Shown here one piece after another: positions 24,929 to 34,265 of a stretch of 64,000 nt of DNA. Within the stretch, counting starts at the first letter, position 1, and each line of letters opens with the position of its first letter. Below the pieces are notes generated by a model. That model ran no database searches. It was not told where the DNA came from and saw nothing but the letters and a program-made list of their open reading frames with translations. The position numbers and the translations under genes were made by a program. The DNA comes from Rhizobium rhizogenes NBRC 13257 (GTDB taxonomy: Bacteria > Pseudomonadota > Alphaproteobacteria > Rhizobiales > Rhizobiaceae): positions 186,001 through 250,000 of the forward strand of contig NZ_BAYX01000002.1 in assembly GCF_000696095.1 (NCBI RefSeq). The letters are read 5' to 3'.

Positions 24929-25675
24929 GTGTCCGAGAAAGCCGAAAAACAGCAGAACGCCCTCTGGGAAAACATCAAGGTTATCGTACAGGCTCTCGTC
25001 CTGGCCATGATCATCCGCACGGTGCTATTTCAGCCCTTCACCATTCCGTCCGGCTCGATGATGCCGACGCTTCTTGTCGGAGACTATATCTTCGTCAATA
25101 AGTTCGCCTACGGCTATTCGAAATATTCTTTGCCTTTCTCGCCTGACCTGTTCAGCGGCCGCATTTTCGGCAGCGAACCGAAGCGCGGCGACGTCGTCGT
25201 CTTCCGTTTCCCGCCGAACCCGGATGTCGACTATATCAAGCGCGTCATCGGTCTGCCGGGTGACCGCATTCAGGTGAAGAACGATATTCTCTATATCAAC
25301 GGCGAGGCCGTTCCGCGTGAGCCGCACGGCACTTTCGCCTCGGATTACAGCCAGGAGCCGGGCGACAAGATCCCCGTCTATAGCGAGCGGCTGGCGGACT
25401 CCGGCAAGGTCTACGATACGCTGGACCTCTCTCCGACCTCGCGCGGCGACAACACCCAGGAATATGTCGTTCCGGCCGATCACTACTTCATGATGGGTGA
25501 TAACCGCGACAATTCCGACGATAGCCGCTTCGATGTCGGTTACGTGCCGGCTGAGAACCTGATCGGTCGCGCCAGCGTCATCTTCTTCTCGCTCGGACAT
25601 GACACGTCGTTCCGCGAAATCTGGAAATGGCCGACCAATATGCGTTGGGACCGCCTCTTCAAGGTTGTCGAATGA
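24929..25675 (+). CDS. lepB: LepB, signal peptidase I
   Basis: A 248-residue inner-membrane serine protease that removes signal peptides from exported proteins. One N-terminal membrane anchor (NIKVIVQALVLAMIIRTVLF) precedes the catalytic region. The catalytic Ser43 lies in PSGSMMPTL and the general-base Lys104 in DYIKRVIGLPGD. Box E, MGDNRDNSDDSR, is intact near residue 193. The start is GTG at 24929. The stop overlaps the rnc start (ATGA), so the two are translationally coupled. Confidence 0.96.
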   Translation: MSEKAEKQQNALWENIKVIVQALVLAMIIRTVLFQPFTIPSGSMMPTLLVGDYIFVNKFAYGYSKYSLPFSPDLFSGRIFGSEPKRGDVVVFRFPPNPDVDYIKRVIGLPGDRIQVKNDILYINGEAVPREPHGTFASDYSQEPGDKIPVYSERLADSGKVYDTLDLSPTSRGDNTQEYVVPADHYFMMGDNRDNSDDSRFDVGYVPAENLIGRASVIFFSLGHDTSFREIWKWPTNMRWDRLFKVVE

Positions 25676-26391
25676 CGAAGACGCCGACGCTCTCGCAGGC
25701 GGATCGTCTTACGCTTGAAGCCGCGATAGGCCATGCCTTCGTGGAAAAGGAGCGCCTGGACTGGGCTCTGACGCATGCCAGCGCCCGCACGCACAAGGCG
25801 GGCAATTACGAGCGGCTGGAATTTCTCGGCGACCGGGTTTTAGGTCTGTGCATCGCCGAGCTCCTGTTCCGCACGTTTGGTGCGGCGACTGAGGGCGAGC
25901 TCTCGGTGCGCCTCAACCAACTCGTCAGTGCCGAGACCTGCGCGGCGGTTGCCGACGAGATGCAGCTGCATCTCTTCATCCGCACCGGTGCCGATGTGAA
26001 GAAACTGACCGGCAAGCGCATGCTGAACGTGCGCGCCGATGTCGTCGAAAGCCTGATCGCGGCGCTCTATCTCGATGGCGGCCTCGAAGTGGCGCGCAAG
26101 TTCATTCTGCGCTATTGGGAAGGGCGTGCTGTCCGGCCCGATGGCGCCCGCCGCGACGCCAAGACGGAATTGCAGGAATGGGCGCATGCGAAATTCGGCG
26201 TCACCCCCGTTTATAGGGTTGATGACCGCAGCGGACCGGATCATGATCCCCGCTTCACGGTGACGGTGGAAGTGGCGGGAGCCGCGCCCGAAACCGGTAT
26301 AGAACGCTCCAAGCGCGCCGCCGAGCAGGTGGCTGCGACGCGGATCCTGGAGCGTGAAGGCATATGGCAGCCGCAGTCGGCTCAGAAATGA
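25672..26391 (+). CDS. rnc: Rnc, ribonuclease III
   Basis: A 239-residue double-stranded-RNA endonuclease used in rRNA and mRNA processing. The catalytic signature ERLEFLGDRVL lies near residue 45, and the second acidic pair is in ADVVESLIAALYLDGG near residue 123. A double-stranded-RNA-binding domain follows (DAKTELQEWAHAKFGVTPVYRV). The ATG overlaps the lepB stop (25672-25675), and the TGA overlaps the era start. I rejected an upstream start inside lepB because the ATGA junction is the standard arrangement. Confidence 0.96.
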   Translation: MTKTPTLSQADRLTLEAAIGHAFVEKERLDWALTHASARTHKAGNYERLEFLGDRVLGLCIAELLFRTFGAATEGELSVRLNQLVSAETCAAVADEMQLHLFIRTGADVKKLTGKRMLNVRADVVESLIAALYLDGGLEVARKFILRYWEGRAVRPDGARRDAKTELQEWAHAKFGVTPVYRVDDRSGPDHDPRFTVTVEVAGAAPETGIERSKRAAEQVAATRILEREGIWQPQSAQK

Positions 26392-27347
26392 CGGAAAAAA
26401 TGACCAATCAGGAAGACACGGCTGCCGGCGAAGGTGCAGCTGAAAATAGCGGCCCGACGCATTCGGGTTTCGTGGCCCTTATCGGCCCGACCAATGCCGG
26501 CAAGTCGACGCTCGTCAACCGGCTCGTCGGCGCCAAAGTGTCGATCGTCAGCCATAAGGTGCAGACGACGCGCGCCATCGTGCGCGGCATCGCGATCCAC
26601 GACAATGCGCAGATCGTCTTCATGGATACGCCCGGCATCTTCAAGCCGCGCCGCCGCCTCGACCGCGCCATGGTGACCTCCGCCTGGGGCGGCGCCAAGG
26701 ATGCCGATCTCATCATGCTCTTGATCGACAGCGAACGCGGAATACGCGGCGATGCCGAAGCCATTCTCGAGGGGCTGAAGGAAGTCTTTCAGCCGAAGAT
26801 CCTTGTTCTCAACAAGATCGACCGCGTTCGCCGCGAAGACCTACTGGCGCTTGCCGCCGCCGCCAACGAGAAGATCGCCTTCCAGGAGACCTTCATGGTC
26901 TCGGCCGAAAACGGCTCGGGCTGCGACGATGTCATGAACTATCTGGCAAAGACCCTTCCTGAGGGACCGTGGTATTATCCGGAAGATCAGATCTCCGATC
27001 TGCCGATGCGCCAGCTTGCGGCCGAAATTACCCGTGAAAAGCTGTTCCTGCGCCTGCATCAGGAGCTTCCCTATTCCTCGCATGTCGAGACGGAAAAGTG
27101 GGAAGAGCGCAAGGACGGCTCGGTTCGCATCGAGCAGGTGATCTATGTCGAGCGCGAAAGCCAGAAGAAGATCACCCTCGGCAAATCGGGCGAGGCGATC
27201 AAGGCGATCTCCACCGCCTCGCGCAAGGAGCTGTCAGCGATCCTGGAACAGCCCGTGCATCTCTTCCTCTTCGTGAAGGTGCGCGAGAACTGGGGCGACG
27301 ATCCAGAACGCTTCCGCGAAATGGGGCTCGAGTTCCCGCGCGGATAG
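26388..27347 (+). CDS. era: Era, ribosome-assembly GTPase
   Basis: A 319-residue GTPase that binds 16S rRNA during 30S maturation. GTPase motifs: G1 GPTNAGKST near residue 30, G3 DTPGI, and G4 NKID. A C-terminal KH RNA-binding domain is visible (ERESQKKITLGKSGEAIKAISTASRKEL). I place the start at 26388, where ATG overlaps the rnc TGA. Starts at 26364 and 26400 are possible. It ends the acpS-lepB-rnc-era cluster. recO normally follows closely but here lies 1.1 kb away. Confidence 0.95.
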   Translation: MTEKMTNQEDTAAGEGAAENSGPTHSGFVALIGPTNAGKSTLVNRLVGAKVSIVSHKVQTTRAIVRGIAIHDNAQIVFMDTPGIFKPRRRLDRAMVTSAWGGAKDADLIMLLIDSERGIRGDAEAILEGLKEVFQPKILVLNKIDRVRREDLLALAAAANEKIAFQETFMVSAENGSGCDDVMNYLAKTLPEGPWYYPEDQISDLPMRQLAAEITREKLFLRLHQELPYSSHVETEKWEERKDGSVRIEQVIYVERESQKKITLGKSGEAIKAISTASRKELSAILEQPVHLFLFVKVRENWGDDPERFREMGLEFPRG

Positions 27348-27355
27348 AATTGAGC

Positions 27356-27390
27356 TCCGGCGATTGTCTCACCTCGCGACAATCGCCGGA
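27356..27390 (+). terminator. 13-bp perfect hairpin after era
   Basis: TCCGGCGATTGTC (27356-27368) pairs exactly with GACAATCGCCGGA (27378-27390) around a 9-base loop. It begins eight bases after the era stop. CAAATG follows, not a T tract, so it is a weak intrinsic terminator at best and may instead protect the 3' end of the mRNA. Confidence 0.5.
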
Positions 27391-27805
27391 CAAATGCTGG
27401 AGCCGGCACGGCGATTTTTTGGGTGATTACCCCCTCGCGCATCTCTTCGGTTGGATCTTTCCAGCAGACCCCTTGAAGAAGGGCACTGGCAGGCCGTCGC
27501 CCATTTGATCCCGGCGACCTCATCCGTCTCTCCGCCGTTCTAACAAACAAAGCATTGAAAAAGCTATCGAAACGCGGGTTGATCCACTCGCGGCGCGCAG
27601 CTGTGGCTTGTTGGTAGGCCGACGGGTTCACCACGCTTGCGCGAATCGGGACGGCTCTATTCGGACAAGTGAATGCTCGGCAGGCGGGGGCGTTGACACG
27701 ATCTGGCACATGTCTTTTTAATGGCGGCTAATAGTGTATCAACATAGACTATTATCACCGTCACTTTTCGACCGGTTTCACCTCTTACTAACCGCAGCGG
27801 CAAAA

Positions 27806-27883
27806 GCGATTGGAGCATGATCACGAGCCCATAGTACCGCGGGGCGAAAAGTGCGAAGCGGGTTAGGGCAAGGTCATGTGACT
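27806..27883. repeat. Degenerate rhizobial palindromic intergenic element
   Basis: The stretch contains GGAGCATGATC (27812-27822), then GCGAAAAGTGCGAAGCGG (27844-27861) and GTCATGTG (27873-27880). This order resembles a common interspersed palindrome of rhizobial genomes in which GAGCATGATC and GATCATGC flank a GAAAAGTG...GCGG core. The right arm is decayed. The assignment is from memory of the pattern. Confidence 0.35.
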
Positions 27884-28017
27884 TGAGACCGAGCCAACAC
27901 GGATGGGGGAATGCCGTCCATTCAACACGGGCCGATGATTGGCGCCGGAGGGATAGATGTGGAAAGTACTACGGGGCGTGGCGTCGTCAGGCGCACGCAT
28001 GCAGGGGTGGCGCTGAT

Positions 28018-28392
28018 ATGACGGTTCAGCGCGCTCTTATTTTGGAAGATAATTTGATCATTGCCATGGAGGCGGAGGAAATCCTTCGCCTTGTCGGGGT
28101 CGCGGAGGTGGAAATCGCCTCGAACCTGAAGCAGGCAGTCAACGCCATTCATACCGATCACTATGATTTTGCGATGCTGGATGTGAATCTGGGGGAGTCG
28201 ATGAGCTTCGGCTTTGCCCGGTTGCTGGTCGAGCGCGGCATCGCCTTCGGTTTCGTCAGCGGCTATTCCGATACGCTCGATTTCCCGGCGGACCTGCGGC
28301 ATGTGCCGCTGCTCAACAAGCCCTTCGACGAGGCCGCCATGCGGGTGTTCGTCGACAAGCTGTCATCGGCAAGCAGATCCTCCGAGATGTGA
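28018..28392 (+). CDS. Single-domain response regulator (receiver only)
   Basis: A 124-residue CheY-like receiver with no output domain. The acidic pocket is LILEDN (E10, D11), the phospho-acceptor is D55 in FAMLDVNLGE, the switch Ser/Thr region is FVSGYSD, and the conserved Lys is in LLNKPFDE. Such proteins act through protein contacts in phosphorelays or chemotaxis. No histidine kinase is adjacent. It is inserted between era and reco-type repair gene recO with a long gap before it and 58 bp after it. The ATG at 28018 has AGGGGTGG upstream, and longer in-frame starts give an implausible Arg/Cys-rich leader. Confidence 0.88.
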   Translation: MTVQRALILEDNLIIAMEAEEILRLVGVAEVEIASNLKQAVNAIHTDHYDFAMLDVNLGESMSFGFARLLVERGIAFGFVSGYSDTLDFPADLRHVPLLNKPFDEAAMRVFVDKLSSASRSSEM

Positions 28393-28450
28393 CAGCGCCC
28401 GCCGTTTGTCCTAAACTCGAATCAAGACAGTCTACGGGACAAACCGGCCG

Positions 28451-29230
28451 ATGCAGTGGCAGGACCATGCGATTATTCTGGGCGTCAAACGCCTCGGCGA
28501 GACCAGCGTCATCGCCGAGGTGATGACGCGTGATCGCGGCCGGCATATGGGACTGGTGCGCTCCGGCCGGTCGCGTTCCATGCAGCCGGTGCTGCAGCCG
28601 GGCAATCTGGTCGAGGTGACGTGGCGCGCGCGGCTGCACGAACATCTCGGTGAGTTCCGCATGGAGCCGGTGCGGCTGCGGGCAGCGAGGCTGATGGAGA
28701 CGGCGACCGCGGTCTATGGCGTGCAGGCCATGGGCGCTTTGTTGCGCCTGCTGCCGGAGCGCGATCCGCATCCCTATCTCTACGACGCGCTCGACGTCAT
28801 CCTCGAGAACATGCAGAACCCGATGGACGCAGGCGAGCTTTTCGTCCGCTTCGAGTTGGCGGTGCTCAACGAGCTTGGCTATGGCCTGGATCTGGGTGAA
28901 TGCGCCGCGACCGGGGTGCGTGACGACCTGGCTTTCGTTTCGCCGAAGACCGGACGCGCGGTCTGCCGTACGGCCGGTGCGCCCTGGGCCGACAAGATGC
29001 TGGCGCTGCCGCCTTTTCTTGCCGCGGGCACCGTCGAGGCCGCGAATGGCGAAAGCCTCGCCGCCGCCTTCCGCCTGACCGGCTTCTTCCTGCATCGCCA
29101 TGTCTACGAGCCGCGCGGCATCGAGATCGCCGCGGCGCGCGAGGGTTTCATTCAAGCCGCGCTGAAAGCGGTGAATGCCGTTTCGCTGGATCGACCGGAC
29201 AATCCGCCGGTCATCGCCGCCAAACGTTGA
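28451..29230 (+). CDS. recO: RecO, DNA repair protein
   Basis: A 259-residue recombination mediator that loads RecA at gaps in the RecFOR pathway. The N-terminal OB fold begins [30 protein letters not shown] in pieces typical of alphaproteobacterial RecO, and the helical C-terminal domain includes [22 protein letters not shown]. The zinc-binding cysteines of some RecO proteins are only partly present (C at GECAATG and AVCRTAG). It is convergent with the MOSC gene, with a 23-bp gap. Confidence 0.93.
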   Translation: MQWQDHAIILGVKRLGETSVIAEVMTRDRGRHMGLVRSGRSRSMQPVLQPGNLVEVTWRARLHEHLGEFRMEPVRLRAARLMETATAVYGVQAMGALLRLLPERDPHPYLYDALDVILENMQNPMDAGELFVRFELAVLNELGYGLDLGECAATGVRDDLAFVSPKTGRAVCRTAGAPWADKMLALPPFLAAGTVEAANGESLAAAFRLTGFFLHRHVYEPRGIEIAAAREGFIQAALKAVNAVSLDRPDNPPVIAAKR

Positions 29231-29253
29231 GGCTTGTTAAATTGGCGAAGCGA

Positions 29254-30102
29254 CTATCGCCGCTTGAATGCCCAGCCTTCCGCCCGTTCCTCGATCACTG
29301 TCACCACATCGCCGATCTTCACGGTACCTTCGCCGCGCGGGACGACATTCCAGCCGAAGAGCGGGCCTGGAACACGGCGATCGGCGGACATGCGGACGCG
29401 GCCCATGGCCGGCATAGGGTTCGGAACGTCGCGTGAGCCCGTCTGCTGGTCCTGTGTCGTCATGATGCAGCGGGCGCAGGGCTTGACGAGATCGAGGCGA
29501 ATGCCGCCGATTTCGATCGCCGCCCAGCGGTCCTCCGGCCATTCCTCGTCGCAGTCGATGACGATGTTCGGGCGGAAACGTTCCATGCCGACCGAGCCCT
29601 CGCCATGGGCGGCAAGATCGGCATTCAGCGCCCTCAGCGAGCCGGTGGTGGTGATCAGGATCTGATAGCCATCGGAAAAGGTGACCGGGGTCCCGTCGCC
29701 CGCCCATTCCGGGCTGGCAATGCGCGTGGCGAGCCTGTCGAAGAACACCATCCTGATATCGCGCCCGAGCCAGCCGGACAGCGCCGTGTTCGTCGCGTCG
29801 TCGGCGACGGAGGCATTGACGGCCGACTTCCAGACGACGACGTCCATTCGATTATCCGGGTGGGGCGGGGGCACGATAATGTCGGCCTTGCCCTCCATTT
29901 TCAGCCGCAAATAAGAGGGAGCCGGCTGGATTTCGATGCGGGCAATATCCTGCAATTCGCGCTGGGTAATGAAACGGCCTGAGGGGTCGACTAGCATGGC
30001 CCGGCGATCGCCGGCCAGACCGAAGGCATCGATGGTGGCGGAGGAAATGGCTATGCCGCGCGCGCTCTTGAGCGGATAGATGAAGAGGTCGCTGACCTGC
30101 AT
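29254..30102 (-). CDS. MOSC-domain protein (YcbX/mARC-like)
   Basis: A 282-residue protein with a MOSC N-terminal beta-barrel (MQVSDLFIYPLKSARGIAIS, FGLAGDRRAMLVDPSGRFITQRE) and a MOSC domain holding the conserved cysteine in LVKPCARCIMTT near residue 213, the likely molybdenum ligand. Relatives bind the Mo cofactor and reduce N-hydroxylated compounds with help from a reductase. There is no fused ferredoxin domain here, so an external electron donor would be needed. It is 9 bp downstream of the HD gene on the same strand. Confidence 0.88.
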   Translation of the reverse strand: MQVSDLFIYPLKSARGIAISSATIDAFGLAGDRRAMLVDPSGRFITQRELQDIARIEIQPAPSYLRLKMEGKADIIVPPPHPDNRMDVVVWKSAVNASVADDATNTALSGWLGRDIRMVFFDRLATRIASPEWAGDGTPVTFSDGYQILITTTGSLRALNADLAAHGEGSVGMERFRPNIVIDCDEEWPEDRWAAIEIGGIRLDLVKPCARCIMTTQDQQTGSRDVPNPMPAMGRVRMSADRRVPGPLFGWNVVPRGEGTVKIGDVVTVIEERAEGWAFKRR

Positions 30103-30111
30103 GAATAGCCC

Positions 30112-30765
30112 TCAGATTTCGTCGATGAACATTGCCAGCACGGTCTTCAGCCGCTCATGCCGGTCGCCGGCGAACCTGCGGCCGGCTTCGGTCTGGAACC
30201 CATCCGCCAGTTTGAACAGCTTCGTCTCGAAATGATCGATGGCGAAGCGCTTGTCGTCAAGCGGCCGCTCCGTGGCAAGTGGATCGAACGGATCGTAGAG
30301 ACCGGAGCCCATACGCCCGGCAATATAGAAACAGCGGGCGGCGCCGACCATGCCGATCGCATCCAGCCGGTCGGCGTCCTGCAATATCTTCGCCTCCAGC
30401 GTTTCCGGCGGCAGATTGGCCGAGAAGCTGTGCGTGGTAATGGCATGCGCAGCGGCGGCGATATCCTCATCGGCCCATCCAAGCTCCCTAAAAACACCGG
30501 ATGCCTTCTCGGCGGCGAGCCTCGATGCCTGGGCGCGATGCGGCGAGTTCTTCTCGACCGAGACACAGTCATGCAGCAATACGGCGGCGGCGAGGATGCG
30601 GGCATTGCCGCCTTCCTCGGCCTGGATGGCCATGGCGTTTCTGAATACGCGCAGGATATGGGCGATGTCATGCGAACCGTCATCGCCATCGGCCGCATGC
30701 GGGATAAGATCCGCAGCCAGCGTTTCGAACGGGGCAAAGGCCCGCGCCATCCTGTTGGTGTCCAT
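30112..30765 (-). CDS. HD-domain phosphohydrolase
   Basis: A 217-residue metal-dependent hydrolase. HD motifs: H in SHDIAHILRVFRNA near residue 31, the paired VLLHDCVSVEK near 66, the AAHAITTHSFS helix near 105, and LQDADRLDAIG near 128. The pattern matches the YedJ-like family of nucleotide or phosphomonoester hydrolases. Substrate is unknown. I place the start at ATG 30765. The frame opens about 20 codons earlier but without support. It lies between the DUF2339 gene (60 bp upstream) and the MOSC gene, probably one transcript. Confidence 0.85.
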   Translation of the reverse strand: MDTNRMARAFAPFETLAADLIPHAADGDDGSHDIAHILRVFRNAMAIQAEEGGNARILAAAVLLHDCVSVEKNSPHRAQASRLAAEKASGVFRELGWADEDIAAAAHAITTHSFSANLPPETLEAKILQDADRLDAIGMVGAARCFYIAGRMGSGLYDPFDPLATERPLDDKRFAIDHFETKLFKLADGFQTEAGRRFAGDRHERLKTVLAMFIDEI

Positions 30766-30825
30766 CGTCAGCCCCGTGTCGGAATGATCTCTCCTGTTCC
30801 TATCGAGCGCGGAGATTCTCTGCAA

Positions 30826-33597
30826 TCACTCCGAGGCCTTCTTGCCCGTCAGGAGCTTCTGATAGAACAAGCCGATGCCGATCAATACCGCGCCGAGGCC
30901 GATGAAGGACAGTGCCCGCAGGAAACCCTCCAGATTTGCCATGTCGATCAGGAAGACCTTGACGACGGCGACGAAGACCAGCGCGGCGGAGGCGATGCGC
31001 AGGCTGCGCGCATCGAAGCGTGCCCCGAGCCAGAGAAGGGCGATGCCGATCGCCAACCAGACGACGGAGTAGGAGTAGAGTTCTCCCTGAATGAAGCCGT
31101 TCCAGAGCGCAATATACTCGCCCTGCCAGAAGCGGCGCACCGATAGCGTCGCCCAGGCAAAGGTCATGACGGCGCCGGCGACTGCCAGCATGGTCACATA
31201 GGGCAGGGGCCGCCTGTTTCGCGCATAGAGCGCCAACCCGGCATAGGCGAGCGCCGGCAGCAGATAGCCGAGCAGCAGCAGGTTGAAGAAGGGGATCCGG
31301 CCCGTACTCTCGCCGGTGATGAACGGATTGAGCCCGAGCAGATGCAGCGTCAGGATCGAGATGACGGAGAGGACGCCGACTGCCATGCCGCCATAGCGGA
31401 AGACAGGGCTCGATGCGCTGAGATCGAGCGCCATCAGCGTCGCCGAGGCTCCGATCGCCAGCAATGTGTAGATCGATTGTTCGCCAAGCGTCGGAACGTT
31501 TGAATTCAGCACGCCGCCATTCATCGCATGACGCACGAGGATGGCGATGGTCAGCAGCACCAGAAGGCTCGCCAGCGCCTGCAATGCGTTGCGCAGTCTG
31601 AGGCTCGGCAAATGCCTGACCTCAAAGGCGGACCAGACGGCGAGTGCGGCGGGGATACCGTAGCCGGCAAGCAGCATGTTGAAGACCGGCGTCGTGCCGA
31701 GCTCACCCGGGTCGACGATCGTCGGCTGCCAGGCAATGCGCCCCATGGTGATGATCAGCGCCGCGACCATCGTCCATGGCAGCACCAGCCACGAGCGGAC
31801 CCGCCCGGCCAGCAGATAGGCAATGCCCAGCACCGGCAGCAGGATCGTCGCCACGGCGTCGTGGGCAAGCGTATGCAGGGCAAGGACGGCAGCGGCGAAG
31901 GAGCCGGCCGCGAGGATATTCGTCGGCAGCGCCAGACTGCTCTCGGCGGAGCGGCGATGCTGCCATTCGGCGAGCGCCATCAGGATGACGGCGAGCCCGA
32001 TGCCATAGAGCCCATGCAGCCAGTCGCGGGTCCAGTTGCCGAAGGTGATATAGCTGATGACAGCGATCGCCAGCGGCGTGGCCGCCATGATGACGCTCCA
32101 GACCGCCGCAAAGGGCTTCTCGCTCTCGCCGAACCGTTTGAGGAAAAAGACGCCGATCAGCACGAAGACTGCACCGAGGCCGAGACCTTCATAGACCACG
32201 ACATTATAAAGCGCCGGCGAGACCTCCGCGAGACCCCAATCCGCGGCATTCATCGGGGATGTCAGGACCATGGACATGCCAAGGCCGGCGGCGGCGACCG
32301 ACAGGATTGCCGCCCAGGCCGCATGCAAACGGCTGGCTCCGAAGGCCGCGACCGCCGCAACGATCGCCGCGAACAGAAGGGTAGCGTTCGGCAGTGGGTA
32401 TCCGTTCAGCAGGCTGTAGCCCAACAGCGACAGGGCGACTGCACTGGCGCCAATGGATGCCGTCAGCGTCATGCCGAGCGGCTCGCGGGCCAGGAACAGG
32501 ACCGGATGGCTCGCGGGTTGCGAGGCTGGCGACTCTTCTGAGTCGCTTAGCTCTGCTAGCGCTGGAGGGTCTTCGCTAGGTGCTGCTACGGCTTCATAAC
32601 GCCCCGGCCAGATGAAGATCGTACCGGCGATCATCACCAGCATGGCGAGTGTTACGGGGCTAAGGTCAACGACAGGGCTGTTTGTAATGTAGAGCAGTGC
32701 CCAAAGGCCGAGGAGCACATTGGCCAAGGCGGGCGCGATCTGCCAGCGGCGCAGCCGCGATGCGGTTGCGGTGGCGAGCCAGGTCAGGACGAGATAGCCG
32801 AATAGCACCCACGGCCTTGGCGCCGTCGAGGCGATCAGGGCCGGGGTGACCATCGAGGCCAGCAGACCGAGGCCGGCAAGCGCCTGGCCGTGCAACAGCG
32901 ACAAGCCGAGGGTGGCAAGGGAGATCAATGCCAGGAGAAAGAACGCGGTCGCCGGTCCGATGAAGCCGTAAATGCCATGCGCGGCATAGGTCGAGCCGAA
33001 CAGCGCGACGACACCCGCCGCCGTCAGCACGCCGGGAATCATCGCATTCTGGAAGGTGTTGGCAAGAACGGGTTCGGAACGGCGACGGATCACTTCGCCG
33101 GCCGCGACAAGGACAAGGCCGAAGAGCGCGGCAAGCGCCAGCCGCACGCCAGGGCTGAGCAGGCCGCTCTCGATCGAATACTTGACCATGAAAATGCCGC
33201 CGAATGCCAGCGCGATGCCGCCGACCCATACGGCCCAGCGGGCGCCGATCGTGCTTTCCAGGCTTTCGTTACTGGAGACCGCGGTATCCCGGGCAAAGGC
33301 GGGAGCGGTGGTCTCGTGGATTGGTGCCGTTTCACCGTCATCGGTCATGGCGGCGGCTTCCACCGCAGGCGCCGCGACCGTCTCTGCCAATGGCTGCGCG
33401 GCAGCCTCGGTGTATGAATCGGCCACATCGATGGTTTCGGCCGCACTGGCTGATTCGCTGCTTCCCATGGCCAGCACCCGGCCGGCGAGTGCATTTTGCA
33501 GCTCCTGGACGCGGCTTTCGAGCTTTCCTAGCCGTAGATTGTAGCTCCGCAGTATAAAAATACCGACGACCACGACCGCGATCAGCAGCAAATCCAT
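30826..33597 (-). CDS. DUF2339 giant polytopic membrane protein
   Basis: A 923-residue inner-membrane protein with more than 20 hydrophobic helices. The N-terminus has one membrane segment (MDLLLIAVVVVGIFIL), a coiled stretch (SYNLRLGKLESRVQELQNAL) and an acidic Ala-rich linker to about residue 115. DUF2339 then begins with ESTIGARWAVWVGGIALAFGGIFMVKYSIESG in shortened family form. The C-terminus includes KVFLIDMANLEGFLRALSFIGLG, typical of the family. Function is unknown. The ATG at 33597 is preceded by GGAGGGGACATC. A serine/glutamate-rich cytoplasmic or periplasmic loop (LAELSDSEESPASQP) interrupts the middle. Confidence 0.88.
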   Translation of the reverse strand: MDLLLIAVVVVGIFILRSYNLRLGKLESRVQELQNALAGRVLAMGSSESASAAETIDVADSYTEAAAQPLAETVAAPAVEAAAMTDDGETAPIHETTAPAFARDTAVSSNESLESTIGARWAVWVGGIALAFGGIFMVKYSIESGLLSPGVRLALAALFGLVLVAAGEVIRRRSEPVLANTFQNAMIPGVLTAAGVVALFGSTYAAHGIYGFIGPATAFFLLALISLATLGLSLLHGQALAGLGLLASMVTPALIASTAPRPWVLFGYLVLTWLATATASRLRRWQIAPALANVLLGLWALLYITNSPVVDLSPVTLAMLVMIAGTIFIWPGRYEAVAAPSEDPPALAELSDSEESPASQPASHPVLFLAREPLGMTLTASIGASAVALSLLGYSLLNGYPLPNATLLFAAIVAAVAAFGASRLHAAWAAILSVAAAGLGMSMVLTSPMNAADWGLAEVSPALYNVVVYEGLGLGAVFVLIGVFFLKRFGESEKPFAAVWSVIMAATPLAIAVISYITFGNWTRDWLHGLYGIGLAVILMALAEWQHRRSAESSLALPTNILAAGSFAAAVLALHTLAHDAVATILLPVLGIAYLLAGRVRSWLVLPWTMVAALIITMGRIAWQPTIVDPGELGTTPVFNMLLAGYGIPAALAVWSAFEVRHLPSLRLRNALQALASLLVLLTIAILVRHAMNGGVLNSNVPTLGEQSIYTLLAIGASATLMALDLSASSPVFRYGGMAVGVLSVISILTLHLLGLNPFITGESTGRIPFFNLLLLGYLLPALAYAGLALYARNRRPLPYVTMLAVAGAVMTFAWATLSVRRFWQGEYIALWNGFIQGELYSYSVVWLAIGIALLWLGARFDARSLRIASAALVFVAVVKVFLIDMANLEGFLRALSFIGLGAVLIGIGLFYQKLLTGKKASE

Positions 33598-33903
33598 GAT
33601 GTCCCCTCCATGGGCTCTTGGCCGCACATTATACGAAATGAGCCGGGGAGTAAGGGTAGATCAGTCAATTTACCTATGATTCCAGGGGATTACGCGCCGG
33701 AGATGGCGTGTTCTGGTTTGCTGGCGGCTTTAGAATTATTAGGGTGTGTTAATTTATAACTTGGAAACTATTGTTAATACTCATTAACAATTTGGCCTTT
33801 ACCGGTGCTGAGAACCGGCCTATCAGCACATATATAGTTCAACTGAAATGTATTGCGTACAAACGATGTCGCATGAGGCGGCTCCTAACCCTAGGAGGTT
33901 TGT
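33598..33903. other. 306-bp divergent region with CtrA-box-like palindrome
   Basis: AT-rich and without a gene. It serves both the leftward DUF2339 gene and the rightward EF-hand gene. It holds the perfect palindrome at 33770-33791 and a second half-site pair, GTTA/TAAC, at 33748-33760. The ribosome binding site CTAGGAGG precedes the EF-hand ATG. Confidence 0.5.
33770..33791. promoter_or_regulatory. Palindrome ATTGTTAAT-N4-ATTAACAAT, CtrA-box-like
   Basis: Nine-base perfect arms (33770-33778 and 33783-33791) surround ACTC. Read as half-sites, it is TTAA-N6-TTAA, one base shorter than the CtrA consensus TTAA-N7-TTAA. The site is about 115 bp upstream of the EF-hand ATG, almost the same distance as the canonical site in front of the second EF-hand gene. 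Confidence 0.45.
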
Positions 33904-34242
33904 ATGTCCCATGTATCTTCCATATCCAACAGTTCCTATCCTTATCGGGGCACTCTTTCGCGGCTCGACGCGAATGATGATGGTGTCCTGAGCCGTGAGG
34001 AGCGTGAAGCCGATGAACGCCCGGGTATCCTCGAGGCCGATTCGAATGCCGAAAGCAGCGATGGAACAAGCAGTGCGCTGAGCAGCCTGATGGCGAAGCT
34101 TATGCAAATGCCGATTGCCGGCACGACTGCGACGGGCAAATCGCTGGAGACGAACAGCGCTTTCGACCTCGACCTGCTGACGCCGATGGATGCCTATAAC
34201 AGCACCTACGGCCAGTACGACGTGGACAGCGCAGCGGCCTGA
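33904..34242 (+). CDS. Small EF-hand protein, paralogue 1
   Basis: A 112-residue acidic protein with one EF-hand, loop D22-E33 (DANDDGVLSREE), in which all calcium-ligand positions are suitable. A Ser-rich linker leads to SSLMAKLMQMP, and the chain ends MDAYNSTYGQYDVDSAAA. The central and C-terminal motifs recur in the larger EF-hand protein at 35128, so the two are paralogues. No classical signal peptide is visible. It follows a strong CTAGGAGG ribosome binding site and has its own terminator. Calcium-binding EF-hand proteins of rhizobia include secreted calsymin. Whether this one is exported is unknown. Confidence 0.8.
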   Translation: MSHVSSISNSSYPYRGTLSRLDANDDGVLSREEREADERPGILEADSNAESSDGTSSALSSLMAKLMQMPIAGTTATGKSLETNSAFDLDLLTPMDAYNSTYGQYDVDSAAA

Positions 34243-34265
34243 TCCTCTTTTGCCAGTGTGATTAT

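Larger units (their letters stand above)
27348..28017. other. 670-bp intergenic region between era and response regulator
   Basis: No supported gene lies here. It holds a perfect 13-bp hairpin just after era (27356-27390), a weak promoter-like TTGACA at 27693, and a degenerate palindromic element at 27806-27883. Frames crossing the region have no family features or ribosome binding sites. Confidence 0.5.

Noticed and set aside
27143..27709. Leftward 188-codon frame spanning the end of era and the following gap
   Set aside because: It overlaps era coding sequence by 200 bases, has no start signal, and its composition is Arg/Pro/Ser-rich without any motif.
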